A model generated the notes under the pieces. That model had not been told where the DNA came from and did not search any database. It saw nothing but the letters and a program-made list of their open reading frames with translations. The translations under genes were made by a program, and so were the position numbers. Positions 22,696 through 34,307 of a stretch of DNA of 64,000 bases are shown here, in pieces (within the stretch, counting starts at the first letter, position 1; every line of letters begins with the position of its first letter). This DNA is from Pseudeuparius sepicola (taxonomy: Eukaryota; Arthropoda; Insecta; Coleoptera; Anthribidae), in NCBI GenBank assembly GCA_963920635.1, contig OY987298.1, positions 148,030,257 through 148,094,256 of the forward strand, written 5' to 3'.

Positions 22696-22924
22696 TCAAT
22701 CCGTTTCATTTTGAAAGTGAACATTTTTTGGGACATTGTTCATATGTTTTTTTTCTCTCTGGTGTCCATTACGTTGCAGAAATGACTCATCATGTGTGCA
22801 AAAGGCATAATCGTGAAAACCGCACTTGGAACAATGTTGACTGATTTCCAATTGACTGGCGGTCCCTTGTCCTTGAACCAATGGTGCTTCTTCTGTGATT
22901 TTGTTATCTTGAGATTTATCGAAC
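22696..22924 (-). CDS. Short terminal exon with one odd C2H2-like finger
   Basis: From a TTATTCTAG acceptor (exon base 22924, one base of a split codon, as in all cluster members) the frame runs 75 residues to the stop at 22696. The leader FDKSQDNKITEEAP is acidic as in the siblings. It is followed by one finger-like motif, CSKCGFHDYAFC, with the His pair displaced (GHQREKKH). The last residues (FQNETD) lie in repeat family C sequence, so the original longer exon seems to have been cut off by that insertion. It may be a remnant or a short isoform. Confidence 0.5.
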
Positions 22925-23754
22925 CTAGAATAAAGAACATTAATTAATATACACAGTATGTTATTAGCCATGAAGGGCATTCTTTAATATTTCCTATAAA
23001 ATTGAGTATTAAAAAGAAACCTATACAATTGAATGTCAACTTGATTGATAAAATAAAATATGCCAATATGAATGAAACAATCAGATGTACTTAATTAGGT
23101 ATTTATTAAATTCAATTAAATATAGATTCACTTCTACCCTAATAATTACACTACACACTTATGCAGAGTGTTCTGAATGATATAAAACATCTGAATATAA
23201 ACATACAGTATGTCCCTGGATTATGTATCAAAGGGATTTTATTATTATTCCTCTTTTTTTGAAAAAGTACCTAATTAAATAAAAAAGTTTAATTTACAGA
23301 AAATCCAAAAGTTAAGAAACAGTTTTTTTTTGGGAGAACAACCCTTTTTGTATCTTACAGTACACCTCTAAATAAGTTGTTCTAATATAAAAAAAAAATG
23401 ACAAACAACATACTTTATAAAGGTTTTTTTTTAATTTTCCCGAAAAGTAGTATTTTTGGAGTTACGCCTATGGTATGAGGCATAAGGCTCTTGATGTTTC
23501 AAAAATATGAAACTATACAAATCCATGACATTGTCTACATTTTAATAACAATTTCCTGACTTTAAAAAAATTGTGACAAAAAATGAAATACAGCCCCTGA
23601 CTTGTCAGTTGGTATGAACTAAATTACTAATGTGTCAATTCTGTGGTCTTGCTATTCGGCGGAACGACTATATTGCCATAGAAAATCCACCAGAATTCAA
23701 ACAAGAAGGTAAAGTTCAACTAATAAACAAACAGATGCAGATAAAATAGTTTTT
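22925..23754. other. Spacer, nothing recognised
   Basis: This is AT-rich upstream sequence without supported genes. Confidence 0.3.
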
Positions 23755-24362
23755 CTTGAAATCGGCATTAAAATGTCCCAAAATCGTCATTAAAAGCACA
23801 GAAATCGTACAATAATGTAGCCCATTATTGTACGATTTTTTCAATAAGTAGGCCTTGGCGAGATGTAAACATCAAACGTCAGACGCGGAGAAATCGCCCG
23901 TCAAGAGTGACCAAATATTCAAAACCCGGCCGATAAAGGCTCATTTAACTTTTCGTACACATTGCGAAATTGTTTCCTATAGAAGCGCAATCCTTCAGTA
24001 TACATATTTTAGTAAATTTGAAAAACAATAGATTTGTTGTGTAAGCTGCACAAGAAGCAGCAGTTTGGTTTTTCTGTCAGAAGGTGCCGTACATCATTAT
24101 GCTTGTGCTAGGTAGAGCGATCGGTAAAGTCAAGCAACGCCGCGCGTAGTCGGTTCGTGGACGGGTGATCCCTTATTATTATTTTCTTGCCTAATAAAAC
24201 ATTTTTTTTCCGATTTCAAGAAAAATATAATATGTACCTCGGCACTGAAGTTCTTTTTATGACTCATGTGGTTTATTTGCCTCGGCCAGAGGCCTCAGCA
24301 ACTAAACTCCACATGAGTCATAAAAAGTTGAACTTCAGTGCCTTGGTACATAAATAACTATT
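23755..24362 (+). mobile_element. Repeat family B, copy 2 (inverted)
   Basis: Nearly identical to 6946-7560 in opposite orientation, with the same two terminal hairpins. Here the tRNA-like core is on the plus strand: GGTAGAGCGATCGG at about 24111 and GGTTCGTGGACGGGTGATCC at about 24152. Very few differences from copy 1 suggest recent spread. Confidence 0.75.
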
Positions 24363-24913
24363 ATTTCATTTATTAAAGCAGAAAATCAAACAGTACAAAA
24401 ATACTATAACATTAGCGCCAAGCACTTGGTTCTTCAACATGCCTTAACTAATATCAAGATGTTGGTGATATTATGTAGTACAAGTTAATAATTAAGTTGA
24501 TAATTAATTAATTAACAGATTTTACAAACAATAATTTACAAGATATCTAAAATTAAGAGTTGAGGAGTTGTCAAACATATTTTTCCTATTTTAAGTATTC
24601 TTAATGACTAAAGACATTAAAATATTTAAATGTCACTAAAGTACAGTTTAAAAAAATGTATCCAACACAGTGTCTGCCAAAAAGTTGGCATCATAGGAGG
24701 ACAATTTCGAATTAATGATTTTATATTTACTTTTAACTTTTTATCACTAAATAAGAACAATATGATATTTATGTTATGTTTTACGCAAAGTTGATGTACA
24801 ATCAAGCATTTAGGATATAAATTTATTTGTAATTAATTTTTCAGTACTAAATTGTTGCCAAAAAAATAATAAATTTCACTAATCACGAATTTAATTTAAT
24901 TTAATAAAATATA
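24363..24913. other. AT-rich spacer, nothing recognised
   Basis: No gene or repeat boundary is visible. Confidence 0.3.
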
Positions 24914-25447
24914 TGGAGGAACTTGAAACTGGTGTCAAATTTAATGTTTCACATCGATTGTTTTATAAACTGGTTTTGATCAAAAAGAATACGAATTATG
25001 CTAAAGAAAAATTAAGAATATGGATATATTTTTCTGTGTCAAATAATGTGGCTAATAAAAAATTCAAGCAGCAGTGAACGTAGCGCTGGGTTAAAAGCAT
25101 CCGGATAGTAAATAATAGGTCACGGGTTCGAGTCCCACACAAAACCCAAGTTTTTTTTAATTACCGCTGCATTCTACTTCTTATATTTGTTACTGATTTT
25201 AATTTTTAGTAATTGAGCAATGGTTATTTTGAATATTATTACTCACAATCTACTTCATAGTGTTTAATTAAAATTACCTATACCTAATAGGAACTTGTAG
25301 GAAGCAGGAAAATATAATACATTGCACGATGCGTAAGCTCTTTTTTGGCCTCGGAGGTTTTTAAGGACCAAGGCAACGCGGGCGTTGCCTCGGTCCTTAA
25401 ACATCCTATTTGGCCAAAAAAGTGAACTTACACATCTTGCTATGTAA
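24914..25447 (+). mobile_element. Repeat family A, copy 2
   Basis: It matches 1231-1780, including the B box GGTTCGAGTCCC (25125-25136) and the terminal hairpin with the GGCAACGCGGGCGTTGCC core. The tRNA-like part is shorter than in copy 1 by about 20 bp between the A-like and B boxes. A further fragment of the hairpin end lies at about 42938-42996. Confidence 0.65.
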
Positions 25448-26478
25448 ATGACAGAAACATAATTTACTTTTATAGTAATGAGAGTTTCTCCACAACTTCT
25501 TATAACATAAATATATTTGATCTATGTATACTGTCAATATTAGTATAAACATAATATTATATCATATGCCTAGGTTAGACAAAATTACCTTTAAGCCCAA
25601 TACCCTCCACCAGTACCTTTAGACAACAGTACAATAACATAACATAACATAATAAAATATGATTATTTCTTATTTTACATTGGGCCAGAAGCAACATGGA
25701 ATTTGAATTTTCGTCATACATTTCGTCTAAAAAAGTTGCAGCGCTTTTTAAAGTTTCACCAATTTTGACAGCATCCATCATCTTAAATTTCCGCCAAATT
25801 CGCACTTCAATCATAAATCAACACCTTCCTTACTAAGAAACCAGAATGAAAAAAAAAATCATTTGAAAAATGAAAAATGCGGGGAAAAATAGAAATTCTG
25901 CTTTTTTCTAGAAAATTGTATTCAAAACATAATTCGCACACTGCAAGATATGAGTTGTCATATCAGAAATTATTTAATAACCATTTAAATGAAAGCTGTG
26001 TTTAGTTCAATAAATGTGATATCGACGAAAAAGATTTTTTTGTCAAATAAAGAAGTGGCAGAAGATTTAAATATAGCAACCTTAAGTTTACTACCAGAAA
26101 AAAGCAGGATCCTGTAGGAGACAACCTACCCCAAATGGATTTCATAATGTAATAAAATACAAGTAATGGTGCTCGAAATGGATGCTACACTACGGCTTTA
26201 AATAAAATTTAAAACCAGATTTTTTCCATTTTATTAAAGATACCTATAGTTATAGACTACGTTTATCTCGACGCGTTCGATCTGATTGAGAGAGGTTTGA
26301 ATTCACTGGAGCGGACCCAAATAGACGGCGTAAACCCTACAGATTGAAATTCAATCATATTTAAAATTTCAAGTCAAGCCGCTATTTCCAAACAGAAGTT
26401 GGCCAGAATGTGCACCAAGCTACTGTTGAATAAGAATAATAAGTTAATGTCCCTAGAGAGGATTAAAAACCTTAGGAT
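25448..26478. other. Intergenic stretch with one dispersed repeat
   Basis: 25680-25925 (TTGGGCCAGAAGCAAC and following) is a diverged relative of 14450-14690. The rest shows nothing I can name. Confidence 0.4.
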
Positions 26479-27595
26479 TCAATACTGATGATATTCTGCT
26501 TTTGCATGAACTGCTAATTTGTATTCTTTCACACTCTCCTTTGAACTCGAACAGTTGGAACTCTTGACATCATGTTGCTCGTCAACTTGATGGTGTCTCA
26601 GAAAGGACTTTTTATCAGTTGTAAAAGAACATTTCCCGCAAGCATAGATATTCTGTTTCCCATGTTGTTCTTTCACGTGCTTGCTAAAGTTAGCATTGTG
26701 AAAAGTGTAGTAAGCACAATACGCGCATTTAAATGGCTCTACTTCTTTGACTTTGTGTTTCTTATAGAGGTGTGCTAGGAAGGGAGGTTGAGTCTTGGAA
26801 GAATATTCACAGAATTGGCAATTAAACCCTCGGTTGAGAATATGAATCTTTTCATGCTTATCTGCATTGCACTTATTGTATGAACTGTAGTCACAACTAC
26901 CACACTTGTAGGGTGTACATGAGATGTCATTGTGAATCTCAGCTCGGTGCTTGCGCAAGGCCCATTGAATGTTTGCCTTGAAAGAACACTTTTCACAATT
27001 AAAATTTTTCTCGTGCATTAATTGGACATGCAATTTGAGGCTATACTTATCAAAACTACGATGTGGACAGTATGAACATTTCTCCTGCTCTGCGTCTTTG
27101 ACTTTGTGTTTGTTGTAGAGGTGTGTTCTGTATGAAATTTTGTTATTAGTAGAATACTTGCAGAATGAACAACTAAACTGTTTTTTGGGTTCGTGTACAC
27201 TCATTACATGTCGTTTGATGTGGTCTTTTCGGAATGTAGTATAATCGCACTTGGAACATTTGAACGGGGTAAACGAAGAGTCTCCATGAACGTCGCCTCG
27301 GTGTTTTTTGAACGAATCAGGAGAGTTATTTTTGTAAGAACACTTTGTGCAGCTGAAGAAAAATTCTCCATTGTGACGTACTTTTAAGTGATTCTTATAA
27401 CTTTCAAGGTTCGCAGTTTGGAAGGAACATTCCGAACATTTCCAAGGCTCGGCTGTTTTCACCTGATGCTTTGTAAAGAGGTGTCCTCTGAACAGATATT
27501 TCTTATTAGTAGAATATTGGCAGTATTGGCAACTAAACTTCCTTCGCTCCTCAGGAGCTCCATTTCCAGTATCCCGGTGTCGACCATCAAAGTCA
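26479..27595 (-). CDS. C2H2 zinc-finger terminal exon, 11 fingers, lacking the family tail
   Basis: Open for 371 residues from the acceptor TTCCTTTGCAG (exon base 27595, one base of a split codon). The leader DFDGRHRDTGNG and all eleven fingers match the exon at 14829-16029 in order (CQYCQYSTNKKY, CSECSFQTANLE, CTKCSYKNNSPD, through CGKCSFTTDKKS). The C-terminus stops at VHAKAEYHQY, so the ERLILNEYC tail of its paralogue is missing. Finger 11 has an extra residue between its histidines (HHQVDEQH). Most likely a functional paralogue with a truncated end. Several finger helices differ between the two, so they would read different sites. Confidence 0.8.
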
Positions 27596-27939
27596 CTGCA
27601 AAGGAAAATAATATGAATAAAAAAGCTAGCAAATATTTATATAGGGCGATCCTTTGCCAAACCGCAAAACTTTAACTTGTAAACACAGACATTATAATTC
27701 AGTTACAATGTTTTGAGGAAGATAGTTGTTATCAATGACACTCAACTTGACAGTGTCTATATTGAATTACAGCATGACAAAATTTTTAGGCTTCAAAAAT
27801 GTGTTTGCTACGACTGTAAAGAAATGGCCTCGTTGTAGGTTCGTTTTTAATTGGGAAATGTACTACATTGTACACTTTTTTTTGCAACCGGTGCCGGAAT
27901 ATCAGTGCACGAGTTGCCATAGCAACCAGTGTAAGAATA

Positions 27940-28047
27940 TCATCGTGCACACGTCCACTATACAAATTTGAGTGAAGGGAGATTGCATCCTTTTTGTCTG
28001 AACTGTAGCCGAAATTGTGCATCAGCATCCTGGTTTCCATCAATGAA
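27940..28047 (-). pseudogene. Relic 5' end of a further zinc-finger terminal exon
   Basis: TTTCACTCAG followed by TTCATTGATGGAAACCAGGA matches the acceptor and leader DNA of the cluster exons (the family leader reads DGNQDADA). A shift in the first codons breaks the common phase, no fingers follow, and stops appear within about 30 codons. This is the remaining stub of an exon. Confidence 0.5.
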
Positions 28048-28343
28048 CTGAGTGAAAGATAAGTCAATTCTATTTTTTGCAAAACCACTCAACCGTGTAC
28101 TCTAGTGCTTGATCCTTCTGAAATTAAAAATAATTAGAATATACAGAGTATATTAGGAATAACTCACCTAAAATTTTAGATTTCTTGAAACATTGAACAA
28201 ATAAAAAACCCTAAATTTTATGGTGTTTATAATTAAACTAAAGAGAAAATTATGTATATCTTTATTGTTATTGATAAATGAACATAAAATTAATTGATAC
28301 ATGTTTATGAAAAAATACGTATGTATATAAATATGTATGTATC

Positions 28344-29526
28344 CATTTGAAATGGAAGCACTCCTATAAAATTTTTATTTTTCATCCAATTTTAGCTGTT
28401 TTTTTTTCTAAAGATAGTTCACAAAAAAATCAACTTTGGTGCAAAATTTCCGGTCTTAATCTCAATTTTCAAGGCCTACTACGAATTTTTTTTCGGGAAA
28501 AAAATGACGAAAACCATTTAGTGATTTTTTATTTATAATTTGACACCTCAGTGTTAATCAGGACGCCCTAAAACCCCCACATACTAAATTTGAACAAAAA
28601 ATATACAGTTAGTTTCATTCTGCACGGTGTCAAAATTGAGCAAGATAGGAATTTTAAAGGCATCTGGCAAGTCAAGTGTGCCATGAAATCCCCTTAAAAC
28701 AGTTGAATAGGCAACAGGACCACTCATAGTGTTGGTGTGTAAAGATCCCATAGAAAATATAAAGGGTGTCTTTCTCTGTGCCATCTCAAAATAAGGAATT
28801 TTTTGGGGTCAAAAATCGAGTATATCAAAACGGCCCCAGACACTATAAATGAACTAAGTCTAAAAATACGAAAGCCTGAGTCAGTAAGTCCATGTGAGTC
28901 AAGGTGGCTGGTGTGCCACAACAGGAAACTCACAGAAAATGTATCATCTTAGACAGTGACTTTCTTGATCAATGTCCAACAATTTAAATTGTTTTTATTT
29001 GTTGGTTGGCATTTTGTAAAGAAATAAATTACTTTGTGTCCTTTCAATGATTCGAGAGCACTCCTGACCAGTATAAAGTTTAATAAAAATTCAGCATTTT
29101 GAGATGGCCCAGAGAAAAAGACCCTGTACAATTTTTGTATTGAATCTTTGCTCACCAACACTTTGAATAGTCTTGTTGATCATTCATCTGTTTTGACGAG
29201 ATTCCATGGCACACTCGACTCCAAATGCCTTTAAAATTCCTATTTTGACCAACTTTGACACCCTGCAGAATGGAACTCCCTGAATATTTTTTGTTCAAAT
29301 TTGGTATACGTGGGTTTTAGGGTGTCCTGATTAACGCAGTGGTGTAAGATTTTAAATAAAAAAAATTGCTAAGCCATTTTTTTACTAGAAAAAAGTTCGT
29401 AGTAGGCTTGAAAATTGAGAATAAGACCTGAAATTTTGCACTGAAGTAGAGTTTTTTGCGAAATATGAATGAAAAATATGAATGAAAAATAAAAAACTTA
29501 TGGGGGTGCTTCCACTTCAAATGGGT
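28344..29526. mobile_element. Fold-back element, 1.18 kb
   Basis: The left arm starting CCATTTGAAATGGAAGCACTCC pairs with the right arm ending GGTGCTTCCACTTCAAATGG. Pairing continues through AAGGCCTACTACGAA, AAAACCCCCAC-TA, ATAGGAATTTTAAAGGCAT and AAAGGGTGTCTTTCTCTG-GCCATCTCAAAAT near 28770 (partner near 29100-29150). The arms are about 460 bp and moderately diverged. The element is non-coding. Confidence 0.7.
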
Positions 29527-30416
29527 CACCCTGTACATATGTATGTATAATCTCTTATAATTTTTAATAACCTTTTCCAATAAATATGTTGCCCTTGGAA
29601 TAGAAAATGACCAAAAAGTAACTACATAACTTAGAGGTAATTAAGAAAACTAATTATAGCCAAAAATAATTATTGTTTAGCATTAACTACGAAACTATAT
29701 CTTACATTACCTACCTATCACAAAATGCAATGTTCTTTACAAAATGCATAATTTCACATTATTATATATATCTACAGGGTGCTAGAAAAAGGTAAGTCAA
29801 TCCATTGAGCATAGATTCTTTGGGCTACAATAACGGATGTTAAAGTTGGATTTAAAAAGAATCAGAATTTATCGGATTTATAAATAAATCCTGCTGTTAA
29901 GATATTTAAGAAATTAACTTTTTAGAAGCCTATAGAAGCACATTTTACTTCCACATGAAAACCAAATTTTGAGCAAAACAATTTTGGTGTGTGTGTTCCG
30001 ACGATAACTTTTGAATGAATTGAAATATTGCTTTGAAATTTGCCTTACATAATTTTGCCTACAATATTATGTGTTTGCTTTTGGGCAAAATTGCTATTTT
30101 ATTTAGTTTTTTGTTGTAGAGTAACTTTTAGCGAAGGAAATTAGGATAAAACTATAATATAACAGCGATTTTTTGCGTAAATTTAGTAAAATAATTCTAA
30201 AAACAATTGATTTAAATGGACCCCCCCCTTTTATCATACAAGTCACTTTAGTTAGATACATCAAAATAATATTGCTATAAATAGAATTCACAAAGTTGAA
30301 AATTCCCAGGTTTTTTAGCATAAAAATGGTATATTATAACATTTCACCATATAACTTTCAGTTATCCAAGCTTTCGCTCTTACTTTGAGAGTTTCGTCAT
30401 TTTTATGCTAAAAAAC
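29527..30416. other. Spacer with a solo element end and a hairpin
   Basis: CTACAGGGTGCTAGAAAAAGG at 29775 looks like one end of a fold-back element. 30295-30335 and 30395-30432 form an inverted repeat (GTTGAAAATTCCCAGGTTTT against AAACCTATGGATTTTCAAC) whose right arm enters the coding end of the next exon. Confidence 0.45.
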
Positions 30417-31884
30417 CTATGGATTTTCAACCTTGTTAATTACATCGCAATACTCATTCAGAATTAAACGTTCTTCCTCGGTATCAATGGATTGCGTTTC
30501 AGTCACAACTTCACGTTTTAGCTTTTCAGAGTTTGCTTTTAAGCGGACAGCTTCGCATTTTTTAATACCGATCTTCCGCTTATGATGTTTTTCCTTTTTA
30601 TGACTTCTAAGTAGGACCTTACAAACAGTGTAATAGAGACAATGTGGGCATTTGGAAAGCTCTACCTCTTTGACATTATGTTTCTTAGTAAGGTGTGCTC
30701 TGAATGATGATCGACGGTAGGAAGAATACTCGCATAAATGACAACTAAAGTCTGGTTTGTGGGCATGTGCCCTCCTTCCATGTTTTCTAACAAGGGCCGA
30801 TTTATGTGAACTATAATCGCAAGTAGGGCACTTGTAAGGCTTAAGCGATGTGTCTTTGTGAACCTTAGCTTCCCGCTTTAGCAACCTCGGTCGACTGTTG
30901 ACTTTGCAAGAACCCTTTTTCCTACCGTGAGAAAAACTTCCCTCATGTGTCGCTTTCACATGCCTTGTAAGACTTTGTTTAGAATAGGTATTGAACTGAC
31001 AGTGTGGACATTTGAAAGGTTCCTCGTCTTTGATTTTGTGTTTCTTATAGAGGTGTGCTTTGAATGATGACTGGTACTTGCAAGAATAACTGCAAAATTT
31101 ACAAGTAAACTTTGGTGTACGTGCTTTCTTTATGTGCACGTTGATGCGGCGCCTTTTGAATGACCTGTAGTCACAACTAGAACAGTAAGGCATAAAGAAG
31201 AAGTCACTGTGAACCTCAACTTGATGCTTCAGCCAGGCCGGTTGAGTATTTGCTTTGAAAGAACACTTTCGACAAGTGAATTTTTGTTCGTGGTTCAATT
31301 CCACATGCGATTTCAAATACCACTTATCAAATGTGTGATACGAACAGTGTGAACATTTCAGTGGCTCGATGTCTTTGATTTCGTGTTCCTTATAGAGGTG
31401 AGCTGTTAATTTTGTTCGGGATTTGCAAGAGTACTCGCAGATTTTGCAACTAAATCTTGGCTTGAGGACATGAACATTCATTTCATGTCGTTTGACATGG
31501 GACACGTAGAATGAACTGAAGACACACTTATGGCACTTGTGTGATTTGCACGAAGAGTTACTATGGACCTCAACTTGATGCTTTAGCAAGGCTGGTTCAT
31601 GGTATATATTGAATGAACACTGTAGGCAACTGAAGTTTTCGTGGTGTCTCACTCTCATATGCTTCTGAAGATTATCCCCCAAAAATGTATGATATTGACA
31701 GTGCAGACATGTCGAAAGTTCCAGATCTTTATCATGTTCGTTGTGAAAGTGTGCAGTGAAATCTGATTGGTAGTTGGAGGAATACTCGCAGAATTGACAA
31801 CTAAACTTGGGCATGAGGACATGAAGCTCATGTTTTTTGTCTGGTTGTCCAGCACCATCATTCTGATTTTCATCATCGAAGCCA
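30417..31884 (-). CDS. C2H2 zinc-finger terminal exon, 12 fingers
   Basis: Open for 488 residues from a CTTTTGCAG acceptor (exon base 31884, one base of a split codon) to the stop at 30417. The leader is GFDDENQNDGAGQPDKK. Twelve intact fingers run from CQFCEYSSNYQS to CPHCLYYTVCKV. Two more are broken: CSSCDYRSFKRRRINVH has lost its final His, and GSCKVNSRPRLLKREAKVH has lost its first Cys and its first His. The shared tail is present (TEEERLILNEYCDV), but the last residues NKVENP come from a hairpin repeat at 30295-30432, unlike the MSE or VSE end of the siblings. Probably functional; role and DNA target unknown. Confidence 0.8.
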
Positions 31885-33244
31885 CTGCAAAAGAAGGCGC
31901 TCTATAACATTTTGCCAAGCTAAAACTTGAGATTTGGAACTTAACGAAAAATGTCAGTTCCTTAATAAAAAAAAATACAGCTTATATTAATTTCAGAAAT
32001 GCCACATTCCACAATCAGTTCACCTGATTTTCTAGGAAATTCAACTTCACAATTTTTTGAAAAAAGATATTTTTGAAACAACTTTTTAACATATGGTAGT
32101 TTAGTAATTGAACTATCTATTTATTTTTAAAATTACCGAGAAAATCTTAATTATCACGTTAACTGGGCCACCCTGAAACTATAATAATAAGACATACTTG
32201 AATCGAATTGAATTAAGTTTATTGATTTGCATATACAATTATAGTGTTCACATTTTTTCAGTTAAATTTCCCCCCAATTTTTAATAATCTTTTAATTTTC
32301 ACTATTAATATTTCAATAAACTTCCATATTTCCCCATGTAATCATTAGAACTATTTTTCTATCATTTTCATTAATACAACTTTTAAAAACACATTTTCCT
32401 CAAATTCACCATTTTAGATCTGAAGCTGCTGCTTGATAATATTAAAACTTAATGTTAATTTGTATTTATTTTATTAATTTTATAGTTTTAAGAGGAATTT
32501 TAGTTTATTCTTTGAATTATAAACATTTTTTAATTATATTATTAAGATTAGAATTTTTATTAAGCACAAAAGATAAGTAACCCTTTCGAAGTAACTGTCA
32601 AATGTAGATTTTCCATTTTTGTAATGTAGTTTATTCCTGATTTGATTGATATGTTTCAATTTGCTGAATAAAGTACAATTAATTAAAGATGGAGGATGAT
32701 TAAGAAAATGTAAAAATGAAATATATATATTTCCAACTAACAGAATGCAATTAAATCTAATTTTTTTATTTACTATGTAAAATAATATCTTAGGCAAAGC
32801 TTAATCGATTGGTGAAAAAATATCACCAAAATATGCTGTGGTTTATACAGGGTACTTTGGAAAATAATAATAAACTAATAATCCCTACAATTACAGTGAT
32901 TTATTTAATCCTTTAAATAATTTAATACCACATATATTTACAACAAATGTTTTGTAGACTATACTTACATTCTCTAACAAGATTTTAGAAACATACAAAA
33001 ACTTCAAGAATTGAAAATGTCAAAAGCGAATCCAGAAATAAATACCTTATTTGTCAGATGTAACAATATAGCTACTGAACCAAGATACCTACTTGATATA
33101 CTAGGCTAATGTGCAGCTAAACAGCTTCTGATTGGTCGAAAGCCATAGGAAATAATTCCGAATGGAATATGGAATGTGTAGTTTCTAAAATAATGTTAGG
33201 GAAAAATATTTCCACCACAGTAGTTTCCTTACTTTTGTTACAAT
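31885..33244. other. AT-rich spacer, nothing recognised
   Basis: Apart from a GGGCCACCCTGAAAC motif (32165) like a fold-back element end, I see no gene, RNA or repeat structure. Confidence 0.3.
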
Positions 33245-34013
33245 TTAATTATGTTCTTCTTCGATATCAATGGATTGTGTTTCAGACACAGCTTTGTGTT
33301 TTTCCACTCTGATCTCCGAACTCACTCTATCATCATGCTCCTGAACTTGGTGCTTTCTCAAGTAAGATATTATCTTGGTTGTAAATGAACACTCATTGCA
33401 AATAAAGATGTGTCCATTCTGATGTCTCCTTTCTACATGATTTCTAATTTGAAACTTACGGAAAGTGTAATAGGCACAATCAGGGCATTTGAAAGGCGCG
33501 ACATTATGTTCCTTATAGAGGTGCTCTCTGAACGTTAGACGGCCAGATGCATAATACTCGCAGATTTTGCAAATAAATCTTGGTTTGGGGGCATGAGCCC
33601 TTTTTTCATGTTGTTTGACATTGCGCTTTTCAAACGAACTGAAGTCACACTTAGGGCACTGGTGTGGTTTGCAAGTAGCTTGATGCTTTAGCAAGGCCGG
33701 TATAGTATTTACTTTGAATGAACACTGTTGGCAACTGAAGTTTTTCTCGTGTTTCAAACTCTTATGTCTTTTAAGGTTTTCCCTAAAAAATGTATGGTAT
33801 GGACAGTAGGGACATTTCAGCGGCTGCTCGTCTCTGACTTCATGTTTCTTATAAAGGTGTGATTTGTATGCCCAGTTATTCTTGCAAGAGAACTCGCAAA
33901 ATTTGCAGCTGAACAGTCGTCTAGTGTGTAGTTTGATTTCGCATTTTTTGTCTGGGTTGTCATCGCAATTAGGATCTCCAGCATCGGCGCTGTGATTTCC
34001 CTCATCGAAGGCA
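33245..34013 (-). CDS. C2H2 zinc-finger terminal exon, 6 fingers (tandem duplicate 1)
   Basis: Open for 255 residues from a TTTCAG acceptor (exon base 34013, one base of a split codon) to TAA at 33245-33247. The leader is AFDEGNHSADAGDPNCDDN. Six intact fingers are present (CKFCEFSCKNNW, CPYCPYHTFFRE, CPKCDFSSFEKR, CKICEYYASGRL, CPDCAYYTFRKF, CNECSFTTKIIS). One is broken, because a small deletion fused CQQCSFKVNTIPALLKHQ to CKPHQCPKC. It ends in IDIEEEHN, where the shared tail stops early through an in-frame TAA. It is a tandem copy of 34308-35094 with a repeat period of about 1.06 kb. Confidence 0.8.
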
Positions 34014-34307
34014 CTGAAAAAGGAAACACTGTTGTAAAAAAGAACATTTAAATATAAATCAGCGTTGTAGAAAATATACCAGTAAAAAGTTTATAATAAT
34101 TGTTGATAAAGAAATTGCAAAGTTGAAACATCCAATTTTTAATACAAAATGTAAAAACTAACAATAATAGCCAGTATTAATGTACATAACATTAATAATT
34201 GTTTCCTAATTTTCATACTTATACATAATTATAACATAAAAAGCTAAAAATCAAAGTGTTAGAGAAAAATATTTCCACCACGGTAGTTTCCTTACTTTTG
34301 TTACAAT

